From Myroides profundi (GTDB taxonomy: Bacteria > Bacteroidota > Bacteroidia > Flavobacteriales > Flavobacteriaceae), in NCBI RefSeq assembly GCF_000833025.1, contig NZ_CP010817.1, forward strand, positions 1,612,001-1,676,000: a stretch of 64,000 bases of DNA, read 5' to 3'. Below the pieces are notes generated by a model, which did not search any database, was not told the origin of the DNA, and saw only the letters and a list, made by a program, of their open reading frames with translations. A program made the translations under genes and the position numbers. Below are positions 36,458 to 45,826 of the stretch, in pieces (position 1 is the stretch's first letter; each line of letters begins with the position of its first letter).

Positions 36458-39046
36458 TTATTGTTGGTTTCTGAAGACCAACTCGTTGTTAAACGAATCT
36501 AACAAGATCATACTATCTGCTTTCACATTACCAGATAAAATCTCTTTAGACAATCGGTTCAACACTTCTTTTTGTACAACACGTTTTACAGGACGTGCAC
36601 CGAACTCAGGGTCAAAGCCTTTAGTAGCTAAGAACTCTTTAGCTTCCGCAGTAGCTTCCATATGTATGTTTTGTTGAGCAAGCATCTTGAATACACTTTG
36701 TAGTTGTATGTCTACAATCTGTAAGATATTGTTTTTGCTCAATGGAGTAAACATCACTACTTCATCTATACGGTTTAAGAACTCTGGACGCACTTGTTGT
36801 TTCAACTCGTTTAATACTTCCACTTTAGCATCTTCAGAAGCCTGTTCTATATTTGTAGCATTCTCAAACTTCTCTTGGATAATATGACTACCCATATTAG
36901 AAGTCATGATGATGATTGTGTTTTTAAAGTCAGCCAAACGTCCTTTATTATCTGTTAGACGTCCTTCATCTAATACTTGCAACAAAATGTTGAATGTATC
37001 AGGGTGTGCTTTCTCAATTTCATCTAATAACACTACTGAGTAAGGTTTTCTACGAACAGCTTCAGTTAATTGACCACCTTCATCATATCCTACGTATCCT
37101 GGAGGCGCTCCTACTAATCTACTTACACTGTGTCTTTCGCCATATTCACTCATATCAATACGAGTCATCGCATTCTCATCGTCAAATAGATATTCAGCTA
37201 ACGCTTTTGCCAACTCTGTTTTACCAACCCCAGTAGTACCTAAGAATAGGAATGAACCAATTGGTTTTTTAGGGTCTTGTAATCCAGCGCGACTTCTGCG
37301 TACAGCATCACTAATCGCTTCAATTGCTTCTTCTTGACCTACCACACGTTTGTGTAATTCATCTTCTAAGTGAAGTAGTTTTTCTCTTTCACTTTGAAGC
37401 ATTTTAGTAACAGGTACACCAGTCCATTTTGCTACTACTTCAGCGATATCATCACTTGTTACTTCCTCTTTAATTAGCGATTGACCATTTTGGTTCTCGT
37501 CTAATTGTTTTTGAGCTTTTTCAAGTTCTTCTTGAGCGTCTTTTATCTTACCATATCTAAGCTCAGCTACTTTTCCATAGTCACCATCACGTTCTGCTTT
37601 TTCAGCTTCCAGTTTATAAGTTTCTATTTCTTGTTTGATAGCTTGCACCTTATCTACAACTTCTTTTTCAGATTGCCACTTACTATAGATATCGTTTCTT
37701 TCTTCTTTTAGGTTAGCTACTTCTAACCCAAGAGATTTAAGTTTGTCCTCATCGTTCTCACGTTTGATTGCCTCAATCTCGATTTCTAATTGCATAATCT
37801 TACGATCAAGTACATCTAGTTCTTCTGGTTTAGAGTTAATCTCCATTCTCAATTTAGACGCAGCTTCATCCATAAGGTCAATAGCTTTGTCTGGTAAGAA
37901 ACGGTTGGTGATATAACGCTCTGATAAATTAACAGCAGCTATAATCGCCTCATCTTTTATACGTACTTTGTGGTGAGCTTCATATTTCTCTTTTATACCA
38001 CGTAGGATAGAGATCGCACTTTCTGTATCTGGCTCATCTACCATTACTTTTTGGAAACGACGCTCTAAAGCTTTGTCTTTCTCAAAGTATTTTTGATACT
38101 CGTCTAATGTTGTTGCTCCAATAGAACGTAGTTCTCCACGTGCTAATGCAGGTTTTAAGATATTTGCTGCATCCATCGCACCATCACCACCTCCAGCACC
38201 TACGAGGGTGTGAATCTCATCAATGAATAAGATGATATTTCCTTCAGCAGAAGTTACTTCTTTAACCACTGATTTTAAACGCTCCTCAAATTCACCTTTG
38301 TACTTCGCACCAGCAATCAATGCCCCCATATCTAATGAGAAGATTTGCTTGTCTTTTAGATTTTCAGGTACGTCTTGTTGTACGATACGGTGTGCTAATC
38401 CTTCTGCAATAGCTGTTTTACCAACCCCTGGCTCACCGATAAGCATTGGGTTATTTTTAGTACGACGGCTCAAGATTTGTAACACACGTCTGATTTCTTC
38501 ATCACGACCAATTACAGGATCCAGTTTACCTTCATTAGCTAATTGCGTTAAGTTATTCGCATATTTATTTAATGAGTTGTATGTCTCTTCTGCAGAGGCA
38601 GAAGTTACTCTTGCTCCATTTCTAATTTCGTTAATTGCTGCTTCAAGTTGTTTTTCTGTAACACCTTGATCTTTTAAGATCTGAGCTACTTTGCTTTTTG
38701 ATTTAAAGATCGCTAAGATTAAATGCTCAATAGATACGTACTCATCTTTCATTTTCGTAGCGATAGCCTGAGCTTCAGTGATAGCAGTACCTGCTTCTCT
38801 TGATAAGCCCATTTGTCCACCAGCTACTTTAGGAAAATTAGAGATTGTAGCATCTAATACAGATTTAAATGTATCTACATTAATGTTCAATTTCTTTAAG
38901 ATAAATGGAGTAACGTTTTCGTCTACTTCCATTATCGCTTTAAAGATGTGCTCGTTTTCTATTTGTTGCTGTCCAAGCCCTTGCACGATTACCTGTGCTT
39001 GTTGTAGGGCTTCTTGTGATTTTATTGTAAAATTATTTAAGTTCAT
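36458..39046 (-). CDS. clpB: ClpB disaggregase
   Basis: A hexameric AAA+ chaperone that, with DnaK, dissolves protein aggregates after heat stress. The 862 residues show the N-terminal Clp repeat domain, first Walker [14 protein letters not shown] near residue 205, the coiled-coil middle domain (400-530, rich in Glu/Lys), the second Walker [14 protein letters not shown], and the C-terminal [19 protein letters not shown] region. Length and all motifs are standard. It is divergent from ytxJ across a 160-nt gap. Confidence 0.98.
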   Translation of the reverse strand: MNLNNFTIKSQEALQQAQVIVQGLGQQQIENEHIFKAIMEVDENVTPFILKKLNINVDTFKSVLDATISNFPKVAGGQMGLSREAGTAITEAQAIATKMKDEYVSIEHLILAIFKSKSKVAQILKDQGVTEKQLEAAINEIRNGARVTSASAEETYNSLNKYANNLTQLANEGKLDPVIGRDEEIRRVLQILSRRTKNNPMLIGEPGVGKTAIAEGLAHRIVQQDVPENLKDKQIFSLDMGALIAGAKYKGEFEERLKSVVKEVTSAEGNIILFIDEIHTLVGAGGGDGAMDAANILKPALARGELRSIGATTLDEYQKYFEKDKALERRFQKVMVDEPDTESAISILRGIKEKYEAHHKVRIKDEAIIAAVNLSERYITNRFLPDKAIDLMDEAASKLRMEINSKPEELDVLDRKIMQLEIEIEAIKRENDEDKLKSLGLEVANLKEERNDIYSKWQSEKEVVDKVQAIKQEIETYKLEAEKAERDGDYGKVAELRYGKIKDAQEELEKAQKQLDENQNGQSLIKEEVTSDDIAEVVAKWTGVPVTKMLQSEREKLLHLEDELHKRVVGQEEAIEAISDAVRRSRAGLQDPKKPIGSFLFLGTTGVGKTELAKALAEYLFDDENAMTRIDMSEYGERHSVSRLVGAPPGYVGYDEGGQLTEAVRRKPYSVVLLDEIEKAHPDTFNILLQVLDEGRLTDNKGRLADFKNTIIIMTSNMGSHIIQEKFENATNIEQASEDAKVEVLNELKQQVRPEFLNRIDEVVMFTPLSKNNILQIVDIQLQSVFKMLAQQNIHMEATAEAKEFLATKGFDPEFGARPVKRVVQKEVLNRLSKEILSGNVKADSMILLDSFNNELVFRNQQ

Positions 39047-39209
39047 ATACTAAATCGTTTATTTGTTTGGATATATCGTAATAGACAAAAGGTGTTCCAA
39101 TATTAAAATTAAGACTTTTTGGCAATATTTGAATTATTCTTATTAGTAAAAGATGTCAAAAAGTCATAAATTCGCTTAAGTAACGTAGAACACACTAACA
39201 TTTTGTCTT

Positions 39210-39548
39210 ATGAAATGGATCAATATAACAGAAAGTAGTCAAGTAAAAGACCTGATTGCTAATTCAAATGATAAAGCAGTAATTATTTTTAAACACAGTC
39301 CTCGATGCCATATTAGTAAATTTGCATTAAGAAATTTTGAAGCAAGCTTTACTAATCCTACTGGTGTAGATTGTTATCTAGTAGATGTAGTGAATAATAG
39401 ACTTCAGTCTATGGAGGTAAAAGAAGAACTAGATGTGCATCACGAGTCACCGCAATTAATCATTGTTTCTAAAGGAAAAGCGGTCTTTAATACTTCACAT
39501 GAGAGTATAGATGGTGTTGATACTGAGAAATTACTGTTGAGACTATAG
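39210..39548 (+). CDS. ytxJ: bacillithiol-system protein YtxJ-like
   Basis: A 112-residue thioredoxin-fold protein (DUF2847) with a single active Cys33 in FKHSPRCHISKF, where classic thioredoxins have CxxC. YtxJ proteins are thought to reduce bacillithiol mixed disulphides, so the organism probably makes bacillithiol (inference). The gene ends 2 nt before the next start, so the two genes are cotranscribed. Confidence 0.85.
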   Translation: MKWINITESSQVKDLIANSNDKAVIIFKHSPRCHISKFALRNFEASFTNPTGVDCYLVDVVNNRLQSMEVKEELDVHHESPQLIIVSKGKAVFNTSHESIDGVDTEKLLLRL

Positions 39549-39549
39549 G

Positions 39550-40287
39550 ATGAGTAGAACACTAGTTTATAGAACGACAACTTTACAAGGGGTGAAAACA
39601 CCAGGTATTATCCATAATGGAGGCTACCATTTTACACATTTTGATGTTTATGAAGATGGGAGGATAGCGGATTGGAACTTTGAAGATTTCGAACATTTTA
39701 TTAAAGATGTACAGAAAGGATGGGTTGTCACTAATATACCTGACGGAGAGGAAATCTCTTGTTTTAATTTAGGTTCTTGGAAAATAGATAAAGGGCAGTG
39801 GTATTATACACCTAAGGAGTATCTTGAGTTTATAAAAAGCTTGGTATTAGAGCTTAATCCTAATTGGACAAATATATATACTTATCAAGAGCGAAAAGTC
39901 AATGGCGTCACAGTAGGAGAGTCAGGAACAGGAACGTTGTATAAAATTGATACAGTTAATGTAGATCACTTTTTTCCTACTAAAATAAAAGGAGAGAATC
40001 GCAGTCTATTTTATGTCTTTGAAGGGAAGTATTATTTAGTGCAATTATTACTTTTTAAAGATAAAACGATCTTAATTCACGGTTGTGGAGAAGAAAAAGT
40101 TTTAGACTTTGAACGTTTAAGGGCTTTGATAGATGAAGGTATTGTCTGTAGTACCATTCCTAATGGGGCTAAAGTGATAATAGAAAACCTTGGAGAATTT
40201 ACAATAGTAGAGGAGTTTTATAGTAATGAGATTGAAGAGATATTCGTAGAATTAGAAGATGACTATAGACAGTTAAATGGAGAGTAA
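39550..40287 (+). CDS. hypothetical protein ending at an in-frame stop
   Basis: A 245-residue cytosolic protein with two similar halves: TPGIIHNGGYHFTHFDVYED and LFYVFEGKYYLVQLLLFKD, each followed by an acidic DGEE / GAK-type segment. This looks like an internal duplication. The family resembles poorly described proteins found beside toxin-immunity genes, but I cannot name it firmly. The frame runs on past the TAA at 40285-40287 for 69 more sense codons in the same phase (see the next entry), so the gene may be truncated. Confidence 0.6.
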   Translation: MSRTLVYRTTTLQGVKTPGIIHNGGYHFTHFDVYEDGRIADWNFEDFEHFIKDVQKGWVVTNIPDGEEISCFNLGSWKIDKGQWYYTPKEYLEFIKSLVLELNPNWTNIYTYQERKVNGVTVGESGTGTLYKIDTVNVDHFFPTKIKGENRSLFYVFEGKYYLVQLLLFKDKTILIHGCGEEKVLDFERLRALIDEGIVCSTIPNGAKVIIENLGEFTIVEEFYSNEIEEIFVELEDDYRQLNGE

Positions 40288-40497
40288 TCTTTACTTCAGT
40301 TCTGTAGAGAGGCTTTAGAAGCTTATCAAGAGAATCCTACAGATGAATTAAAAGAAGCATTAAAAATAGCTTATGAACGTATCCCTGAACATATGCAGAT
40401 GTATTTAGGAGATATGGACAGTAAAGATGGAGAGTATATAGACATTATATATGGACCTGAATATTGGGATCAATGGAATACAGATGAGGTAAAATAA
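40288..40497 (+). pseudogene. in-frame C-terminal continuation after the stop
   Basis: In the same reading phase as the preceding gene, 69 codons follow the TAA without another stop until 40495-40497. They encode a clearly protein-like sequence (REALEAYQENPTDELKEALK, YLGDMDSKDGEYIDIIYGPE) and have no own start before an ATG at 40393. Its composition fits a helical-acidic domain, so it reads as the lost C-terminal part of an interrupted gene, or as a read-through product. Confidence 0.6.
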
Positions 40498-40499
40498 AA

Positions 40500-40520
40500 A
40501 AGAGGCTTTCGGCCTCTTTT
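40500..40520 (+). terminator. terminator after the interrupted gene
   Basis: AAGAGGC/GCCTCTT stem with a 5-nt loop and T tail, placed just after the second stop codon. This supports the view that the transcript and original gene ended here and not at 40287. Confidence 0.8.
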
Positions 40521-40705
40521 GTCATAAATACAGGGGGGACTTTATTAACTTAACCCAGATTTCGCATTCGCCCAATACTACGAATAAATTCTACTTTACA
40601 TCTCTTTCATTTCTTCTAAAACCATACTAGAGTATGCTTTTTTCATAAATTCAGAGCTGTTTTGTATAATTTACTCTCGTTAATAGGTCTCTCGCGTATT
40701 CTGGG

Positions 40706-41146
40706 TTAAATAGAAAGTGTATTGTAGTTGTTTTCATTTAACTGAAACATGTATTTATGCGCATTAGGTGTTCCGATAAAGTACAAAGGCAAGTCTTTCA
40801 ATGTTACACCGTAAACGTTTAATGCAAATTCACATACTACTAATTTAATACCTGCTTTATTTGCAGCATCTAATTCAGCATGTAGTTCTTTATTGTTTAA
40901 GTCTTGTACCATTTGCCCCATGATTACGATTTGGAAATCAGCTTTTGGATTAGCTTGTTTGATTTCACTTCCAGTCATTATAGAAGAGCGTAGGTTTTTT
41001 ATAGATTGTACTAGAATAGCATATTTATCTCCTTTAGTATCTTGTTCGTAAGCAACAATAGATGTTTCATTGTTTATTGTATTGTAGGCTAATGCTTGAG
41101 CACTTACGATAGAACATAAAGCGATGGCTAAAACTAATTTTCTCAT
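40706..41146 (-). CDS. exported DsrE/DsrF-family protein
   Basis: A signal peptide (MRKLVLAIALCSIVSAQALA) is followed by a DsrE-type domain (QIVIMGQMVQDLNNKELHAE, KLVVCEFALNVYGVTLKDLP) with a Cys in the position of the family's possible persulphide carrier. The family moves sulphur in the cytosol in sulphur bacteria; exported versions in heterotrophs have unknown roles. It is monocistronic. Confidence 0.75.
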   Translation of the reverse strand: MRKLVLAIALCSIVSAQALAYNTINNETSIVAYEQDTKGDKYAILVQSIKNLRSSIMTGSEIKQANPKADFQIVIMGQMVQDLNNKELHAELDAANKAGIKLVVCEFALNVYGVTLKDLPLYFIGTPNAHKYMFQLNENNYNTLSI

Positions 41147-41428
41147 TGTTTACTATATTATGGTTTATATATCAGCGAAAGTAGCAGATAGTGTAGACAA
41201 GTGAAGTAACAATTGTTACACAAGGATTAAATAATGAAAAGTTATTCTTTCTTTTTTGTCAATTCATGTAATATTCTTGTTAATGAGGTTTTCCAGCAAG
41301 AGCCCCCATCTATTGGACACGAATTCCTGAAGAAGTTAATGTCGTCATCTTAAAAGAGAGAGTCTGTAACTTATGTAACAGTAGGTAAGATTATCGTTAC
41401 CTATCTTTGAAGTACTAAATGATATAAG

Positions 41429-41611
41429 ATGATTATTGCATATTTTAAGAAATGGACAGTGATGAGGTGGATTCGTCTAGGTCTAGGAGTATTACTTTTA
41501 TTTCAAGCTTTAGATTCAGAATTGTGGATTTTGATGATTCCAGTTTTGTATTTGTTTTTACAAGCTTTCTTTAATTTTGGATGTAAAAATGACTCTTGTA
41601 CTTGGAGATAA
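41429..41611 (+). CDS. small YgaP-like (DUF2892) membrane protein
   Basis: The 60 residues contain two membrane helices (IRLGLGVLLLFQALDSELWI, LMIPVLYLFLQAFFNF) and a C-terminal Cys pair (GCKNDSC). The arrangement resembles the small DUF2892/YgaP-type membrane proteins, often found with rhodanese genes; none is intact nearby. The second ATG (12 codons in) could also be the start. Confidence 0.6.
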   Translation: MIIAYFKKWTVMRWIRLGLGVLLLFQALDSELWILMIPVLYLFLQAFFNFGCKNDSCTWR

Positions 41612-41722
41612 ATATTCTTTTTGATATAACTTTTTGATTTTTAATTATTTATTCTCTGTGAGTTATGAGTTGTAGGAAGCAAGAATATTTTTATTTTAGC
41701 AAGGTTTTAAAACTCGCAAATT

Positions 41723-42613
41723 ATGAAGAAAAGACTGATGTCTATATTCGTATTTACGGCTATAGTTGGTTTAACTACAGCTTGTAAAGACAAACAAGAA
41801 GAATCTTCTACAACAGAAACTCCTATAGAGGAAACAACAACTTCTGTTAATGAAGGAGAAGAGGAACCTGCAGCTATAGTAGATGAGGCTGTAGTAGAAG
41901 GAGAGGAAGATTATTATGACCCTACAGTTTATCCAACTTCTTTTAAGTTTAAGCATGATTTAATTATGACAGGTGATTATCATGAGGGAGAAATAGTAGA
42001 TAACGTAAGTAGTAAGTCTTGGGTAGGATTAGTAAAGGAAACAGATGGTACATATAGTGTACATAAAGTAAATCCTACTACTAAACTAATACATGATGTA
42101 GTATTAGATGAGGTAGGAGAAATGACAGGGGTAAAAGTCTCTGCTAAGAGTGTGGGTGAAGTGGTGTTCATGACGAATGAAGGAGTATTAACTCAAGGTA
42201 GTAACTTAGAAACAGTTAATTTGCCTAAGACTATCTATCCAGGCGAGAGCAAAGATTTTATATTTAAGGGAAAAACCTATACTCTCTTCGCTAAAGGAGA
42301 AAAAGGAGCAGCCTATACTTACCAAAATGAAGAAGGAGAAGAGGTACAAGGGTATGAGATTAAAAAATACAGTTTATTCTTAAAAGTTAAGGGACAAGAT
42401 AAGGTAATCACTTTATTAGATTTATCAAGTTTAGAAGAAGCTACTCCAACAATTGACTTTGTAGGAGATTTAAATGGAGATGGAAATATTGATTTTCTAA
42501 TTAATACTACTTATAACTATAATATGAGTAGATATACGTTGTATCTATCAGAAGGTAAATCAGGAGCAGTAACAGTAAAACCTGTTGCGGCTTTAGTGAA
42601 TTTAGGATGTTAG
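41723..42613 (+). CDS. lipoprotein, paralog A
   Basis: The 296-residue protein has a lipobox with Cys21 (VGLTTACKDK), an acidic Glu/Thr linker, then a beta-rich domain. The C-terminal DFVGDLNGDGNIDFLINTTY has an EF-hand/FG-GAP-like calcium loop, and the chain ends in NLGC. The gene at 44273-45205 is its paralog, sharing YIYPGE-type and GDLNGD segments and the final Gly-Cys. Function unknown; cell-surface or periplasmic lipoprotein. Confidence 0.7.
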   Translation: MKKRLMSIFVFTAIVGLTTACKDKQEESSTTETPIEETTTSVNEGEEEPAAIVDEAVVEGEEDYYDPTVYPTSFKFKHDLIMTGDYHEGEIVDNVSSKSWVGLVKETDGTYSVHKVNPTTKLIHDVVLDEVGEMTGVKVSAKSVGEVVFMTNEGVLTQGSNLETVNLPKTIYPGESKDFIFKGKTYTLFAKGEKGAAYTYQNEEGEEVQGYEIKKYSLFLKVKGQDKVITLLDLSSLEEATPTIDFVGDLNGDGNIDFLINTTYNYNMSRYTLYLSEGKSGAVTVKPVAALVNLGC

Positions 42614-42622
42614 TAAACAACC

Positions 42623-42670
42623 AATACAAATAAAAGAGGCTGTCCATGGACAGCCTCTTTTATTTGTATT
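42623..42670. terminator. 48-bp perfect palindrome, shared terminator
   Basis: Two 24-bp arms (AATACAAATAAAAGAGGCTG TCCA and complement) meet at the centre with no spacer. It is the terminator between the paralog A lipoprotein (plus) and the RelE/ParE-like toxin (minus), whose last codons and stop lie inside it. Such a long uninterrupted palindrome is unusual for a terminator. Confidence 0.9.
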
Positions 42671-42950
42671 TAGAATATTCTCTTTTAGTATGTACAATAG
42701 CGAGAATGATAATTTTCATTTTATCTTCCTCTACAATATAATGTATGTGATAAGGGAATTGTTTTAACTTATGTAGACGTACATTATTATAGACTATATC
42801 ATTACTGAAAGGGTATAATATTATGTTCTCTTTTGCTTTTTGTAACTGTTGTATAAATTCTTTTGCAAGTTTGTGTGATATACTTTTGTAGTAATCAAAG
42901 GCAAATCTAATATCTTGTTCAACTAAAGAATTGTTTACCAATATATACAC
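42660..42950 (-). CDS. RelE/ParE-family toxin
   Basis: A 96-residue toxin of type II toxin-antitoxin systems: LAKEFIQQLQKAKENIILYP, HKLKQFPYHIHYIVEEDKMK and the terminal IIILAIVHTKREYSKYK fit the RelE/ParE fold. Whether it cuts mRNA (RelE) or poisons gyrase (ParE) cannot be told. It overlaps the upstream antitoxin by one base, as usual. Confidence 0.85.
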   Translation of the reverse strand: MYILVNNSLVEQDIRFAFDYYKSISHKLAKEFIQQLQKAKENIILYPFSNDIVYNNVRLHKLKQFPYHIHYIVEEDKMKIIILAIVHTKREYSKYK

Positions 42951-43156
42951 TATAGCTCTTTTTCAAATTTATTTAATAATTCTCCAAAGTCCATTAAGTC
43001 ATCTGGATTGTTATGATAGTGTTCTAATCTAGAATCTATAAAATTTTTATGTTCTTGTGATATAGTATTACTTATGATTTCTGTGCTAATACTTTTATTG
43101 CAGAGAGTAACACAAGATCCGTTTTTGTTTTGATTTTCTGTGTGTTTAGTTTTCAT
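42950..43156 (-). CDS. antitoxin-like partner of the RelE/ParE toxin
   Basis: The 68-residue protein has a charged N terminus and a helical C-terminal part (ISQEHKNFIDSRLEHYHNNP, DFGELLNKFEKEL) that resembles addiction-module antitoxins binding RelE-like toxins. It starts first in the operon, upstream of the toxin, and the stop/start overlap is one base. No DNA-binding fold is recognisable. Confidence 0.75.
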   Translation of the reverse strand: MKTKHTENQNKNGSCVTLCNKSISTEIISNTISQEHKNFIDSRLEHYHNNPDDLMDFGELLNKFEKEL

Positions 43157-43273
43157 AAGTATTGTGATTTTAATATCTGTTACAAAGGTATAAATAAAAT
43201 ACAGGTTTAGATTTTTTTTATTTTATATTTTTAAGACATTCAGTGTGTTATGGCTTTTTTGATATTTGTTTTG

Positions 43274-43999
43274 CTACATATTTATATCCTTCATCGCAGG
43301 CATATTGATTTCTTTTACACAAGATGCTTTAGATGTTGATATAATAAAACGGATGGCTTGTAAGACATCTTGTAGTGGGATAAGTTCTCCGTTAGATTGT
43401 TCTATAATGGTCTCTATTGGCTCCGCACATCCATATTCTGTTGCTAAATAACCTAAATTTAGAATCGATACTCCGATTAGGTGTTCTCTTAAATTTTCTC
43501 TTAGTGAATGAATAATGCCTCGTAGAGCAAACTTTGTAGCAGAGAAAGTAACTTCTTTTCCATTGTGATTGTCTAATCCCCAAGTAGATCCTATCAAGAT
43601 AATCTTAGCACTCTCTGATAACTTTAGGTTTTCTATAAAGGCTTGAATCATTAGAATACAAGAAGAGATGTTGGTATTAATCATATTGATGATTTCTTCT
43701 TGTGTATTATCATGGAAGCTGTATGTATCTGAGAAGGCATTGTGTTCCCATATCCCTACATTATAGATTAAATAATCAATTTTTTGTTGCCCTATTGTTT
43801 CTTTTAAGTCGTTAGTAGCTTGACTAGGATGAGATAAATCTCCTGCTATCCAATGTTTGTTCTGATCGTTTTTATCTAAATAATTAGGTCTAGTGCGAGA
43901 GATCCCATAAACGATATCTTGTTCATTAGGAATATATTGAGTGATGGCTTTTCCTAAGCCTTTGCTTACTCCAAATATTAAGTATGTTTTTGCATTCAT
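43274..43999 (-). CDS. short-chain dehydrogenase/reductase without catalytic Tyr
   Basis: A 241-residue SDR. The cofactor loop (GVSKGLGKAI), the NNAG-like NVGIWEH, and the catalytic Ser in IILIGSTWG are visible. The YxxxK motif reads FSATK in EVTFSATKFALRG: the codon is TTC where Tyr is expected, so normal hydride transfer is doubtful. The Lys is present. ATG 43999 is chosen over one 12 nt upstream. It could be an inactive or regulatory SDR. Confidence 0.8.
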   Translation of the reverse strand: MNAKTYLIFGVSKGLGKAITQYIPNEQDIVYGISRTRPNYLDKNDQNKHWIAGDLSHPSQATNDLKETIGQQKIDYLIYNVGIWEHNAFSDTYSFHDNTQEEIINMINTNISSCILMIQAFIENLKLSESAKIILIGSTWGLDNHNGKEVTFSATKFALRGIIHSLRENLREHLIGVSILNLGYLATEYGCAEPIETIIEQSNGELIPLQDVLQAIRFIISTSKASCVKEINMPAMKDINM

Positions 44000-44217
44000 G
44001 ATGTATTGCATTTATGTGGTGTAAAAGATGAAGACTATCTTTACTGTTCATCTTGTTTTTAAGAATCAGCAATTTACAAAAAGAAGAGGTATAGTAAACT
44101 CATTGGGAAGCTTTTTAAGTGTTTTGACATTAAATAGCAATGAGGTATTATTGTTTTAGTGTGTAAGTGATTGTTATTTAACTGATTATGTGTAGTGTTA
44201 AAATAGGGTTTTTATAG

Positions 44218-44246
44218 TTGGGATATCAGAAGAACATATACTTTTG
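44218..44246 (+). promoter_or_regulatory. promoter of lipoprotein paralog B
   Basis: TTG at 44218-44220, 18-nt spacer, TACTTTTG at 44239-44246, about 27 nt before the ATG: a near-ideal Bacteroidota promoter. Confidence 0.75.
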
Positions 44247-44272
44247 CACCACCTTAAAAATACGAAATAACG

Positions 44273-45205
44273 ATGAAAAGAAAATCACTAATTGCAGTGA
44301 TAGTTTTGACAATTGGGTTAGCTATGAACAGTTGTAAAAACAAAAAAGTAGAAGAAGTATCTACTGAGGGTGAGCGGAATATTGGTTACGCTAACCTAAA
44401 ACCTGAAGAAATAGTCATCAGTAACTTAGGAACAGATGACGATGGTTTTGAACACTATAGTATAGTGTCTGGAACCGAAAATATTAAGGATTATCCAAAA
44501 CATTTTTCATTTGACAATACGCTTCTTACACCTGGGGCATTTCATGCAGATGAAGTTCCTGAAAGAATAGAGTCAAAAGAATGGCTAGGCTTAATATCGG
44601 ATAGTACTAATACTTATAAGTTAGTGGCTATGGCGCCTCTGGTATCTAAGATTCTTGCAGATACTAGTGAAGAGGAAGATGAAGTGAGTGGAGTAGCTAT
44701 TTCTAATAGTGGAAAACAAGCTTGTCTAATGTTTATAGAGAAGAAAAATAGTAGTCTGAAAGAGGCTGTTGTAGAGACGGCAAATATTCCTTCATATATC
44801 TATCCTGGTGAGAAAGTACAAATTTCATTTAAAGGTAAGGAATATACTTTATATGCTACGGGTACAAGAAAGCTTAATGGAGTAAGCGAAGAAGACTTCT
44901 TAAACTCTGTAGAGCAAGGCTATGAAATGCCTAAGTATTATGTGAAGAATTATACTCTACGTATGGAGATAAAAGATGGAGAACAAGTCAGCGAAATGAT
45001 GCTATTATCTCAGAAGTACTTTGAAGAAGGACAGGTGCCTAAAGTGATTTTTAGTGGAGATCTTAATGGTGATAATATAATAGATATATTGATCAATACT
45101 TCTACGGAGTACAATATCTCTAGACCGACATTGTATCTGTCAGATACAACCAATAATAATGTTTCTATACAGCCTGTAGCGGCGCACGAAAGTATAGGAT
45201 GTTAA
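44273..45205 (+). CDS. lipoprotein, paralog B
   Basis: A 310-residue lipoprotein (lipobox Cys20 in AMNSCKNK). It shares with paralog A the YPGEKVQISFKGKEYTLYA strand, the calcium-like FSGDLNGDNIIDILINTS segment, and the final Gly-Cys. The two copies flank the toxin-antitoxin genes and the SDR, which read in the opposite direction. Function unknown. Confidence 0.7.
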   Translation: MKRKSLIAVIVLTIGLAMNSCKNKKVEEVSTEGERNIGYANLKPEEIVISNLGTDDDGFEHYSIVSGTENIKDYPKHFSFDNTLLTPGAFHADEVPERIESKEWLGLISDSTNTYKLVAMAPLVSKILADTSEEEDEVSGVAISNSGKQACLMFIEKKNSSLKEAVVETANIPSYIYPGEKVQISFKGKEYTLYATGTRKLNGVSEEDFLNSVEQGYEMPKYYVKNYTLRMEIKDGEQVSEMMLLSQKYFEEGQVPKVIFSGDLNGDNIIDILINTSTEYNISRPTLYLSDTTNNNVSIQPVAAHESIGC

Positions 45206-45244
45206 TTACGATTTACTTTCAGAGTAAATAATGTACTTTTTTTA

Positions 45245-45278
45245 AAGCCTCTTAGTGATCATACTAAGGGGCTTTTTT
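45245..45278 (+). terminator. terminator of lipoprotein paralog B
   Basis: AAGCCTCTTAG pairs with CTAAGGGGCTT (one wobble) and ends in six T residues. Confidence 0.8.
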
Positions 45279-45375
45279 ATTTAGGAACCTCAGTTGGACT
45301 AAAGAGGTTTTATCCATTAGTGTATCATGGTATTAATATAGAATGACACTCATATTTAGGAATAGAACAAGAACA

Positions 45376-45496
45376 CTTGGCTTGCACTTCTTAGGGGATT
45401 GCTAGGAGATTTCTAGGGGTTTTCTAGCCTAGAAGGTAGTTTTGTCGAAGAAAGGTGCAAGAAAGGTGCAAGAAAACCTCAAGCAATCCCCTAGTA
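45376..45496 (+). repeat. 11-bp-period array, dispersed family copy 1
   Basis: The 121 nt divide into eleven 11-nt units starting at 45376. Related units share bases at the same phase: ATTGCTAGGAG, ATTTCTAGGGG, TTTTCTAGCCT, and AGGTGCAAGAA twice in a row. The ends AGGGGATTGCT (45393) and AGCAATCCCCT (45482) are inverted. The same element occurs inverted at 57222-57329 with one 11-bp unit fewer. Confidence 0.85.
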
Positions 45497-45685
45497 GATC
45501 AAAATAAAACTATCCTTAATTTGTAAATAAAGACTGATATAAAATCATGGTTGTCTGATAAAAAAATTAAAAAAGAAGTTAGCTTGTAGGTTTATCAGGA
45601 AAAATCAAAGGATTCCAATTAGATCATATTTCTCTTTATGATTACATAGCAAAACTACAATCAGAAAAACAAGTTTTTAGAATAG

Positions 45686-45770
45686 CTTCCACTTTCTTCC
45701 ATTCTCTTCCATTTTCTTCCATTTTCTTCCAAAAACTTCTCTTTATTTCCAAAAACTTCCACTTTATTCC
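45686..45770 (+). repeat. 10-bp-period array (CTTCCATTTT type)
   Basis: Nine units of exactly 10 nt start at 45686, most beginning with CTTCC: CTTCCACTTT, CTTCCATTCT, CTTCCATTTT twice, CTTCCAAAAA, then more diverged ones. No coding or terminator role is apparent. Confidence 0.85.
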
Positions 45771-45826
45771 TATATTGGCGTTGTAATTATTTGATTTACA
45801 GTGATAAGTAATATTGTCACTATGCG

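Noticed and set aside
40575..40700. Minus-strand short frame reading FMKKAYSSMVLEEMKEM
   Set aside because: Only 25 codons after a stop, no start context and no homology I can name; treated as non-coding.
41287..41388. A 33-codon protein-like frame (GFPARAPIYWTRIPEEVNVV and onward, ending in NLCNSR)
   Set aside because: No start codon, no family recognised and a stop directly before it. It may be the remnant of a gene, but the support is too weak to call a pseudogene.
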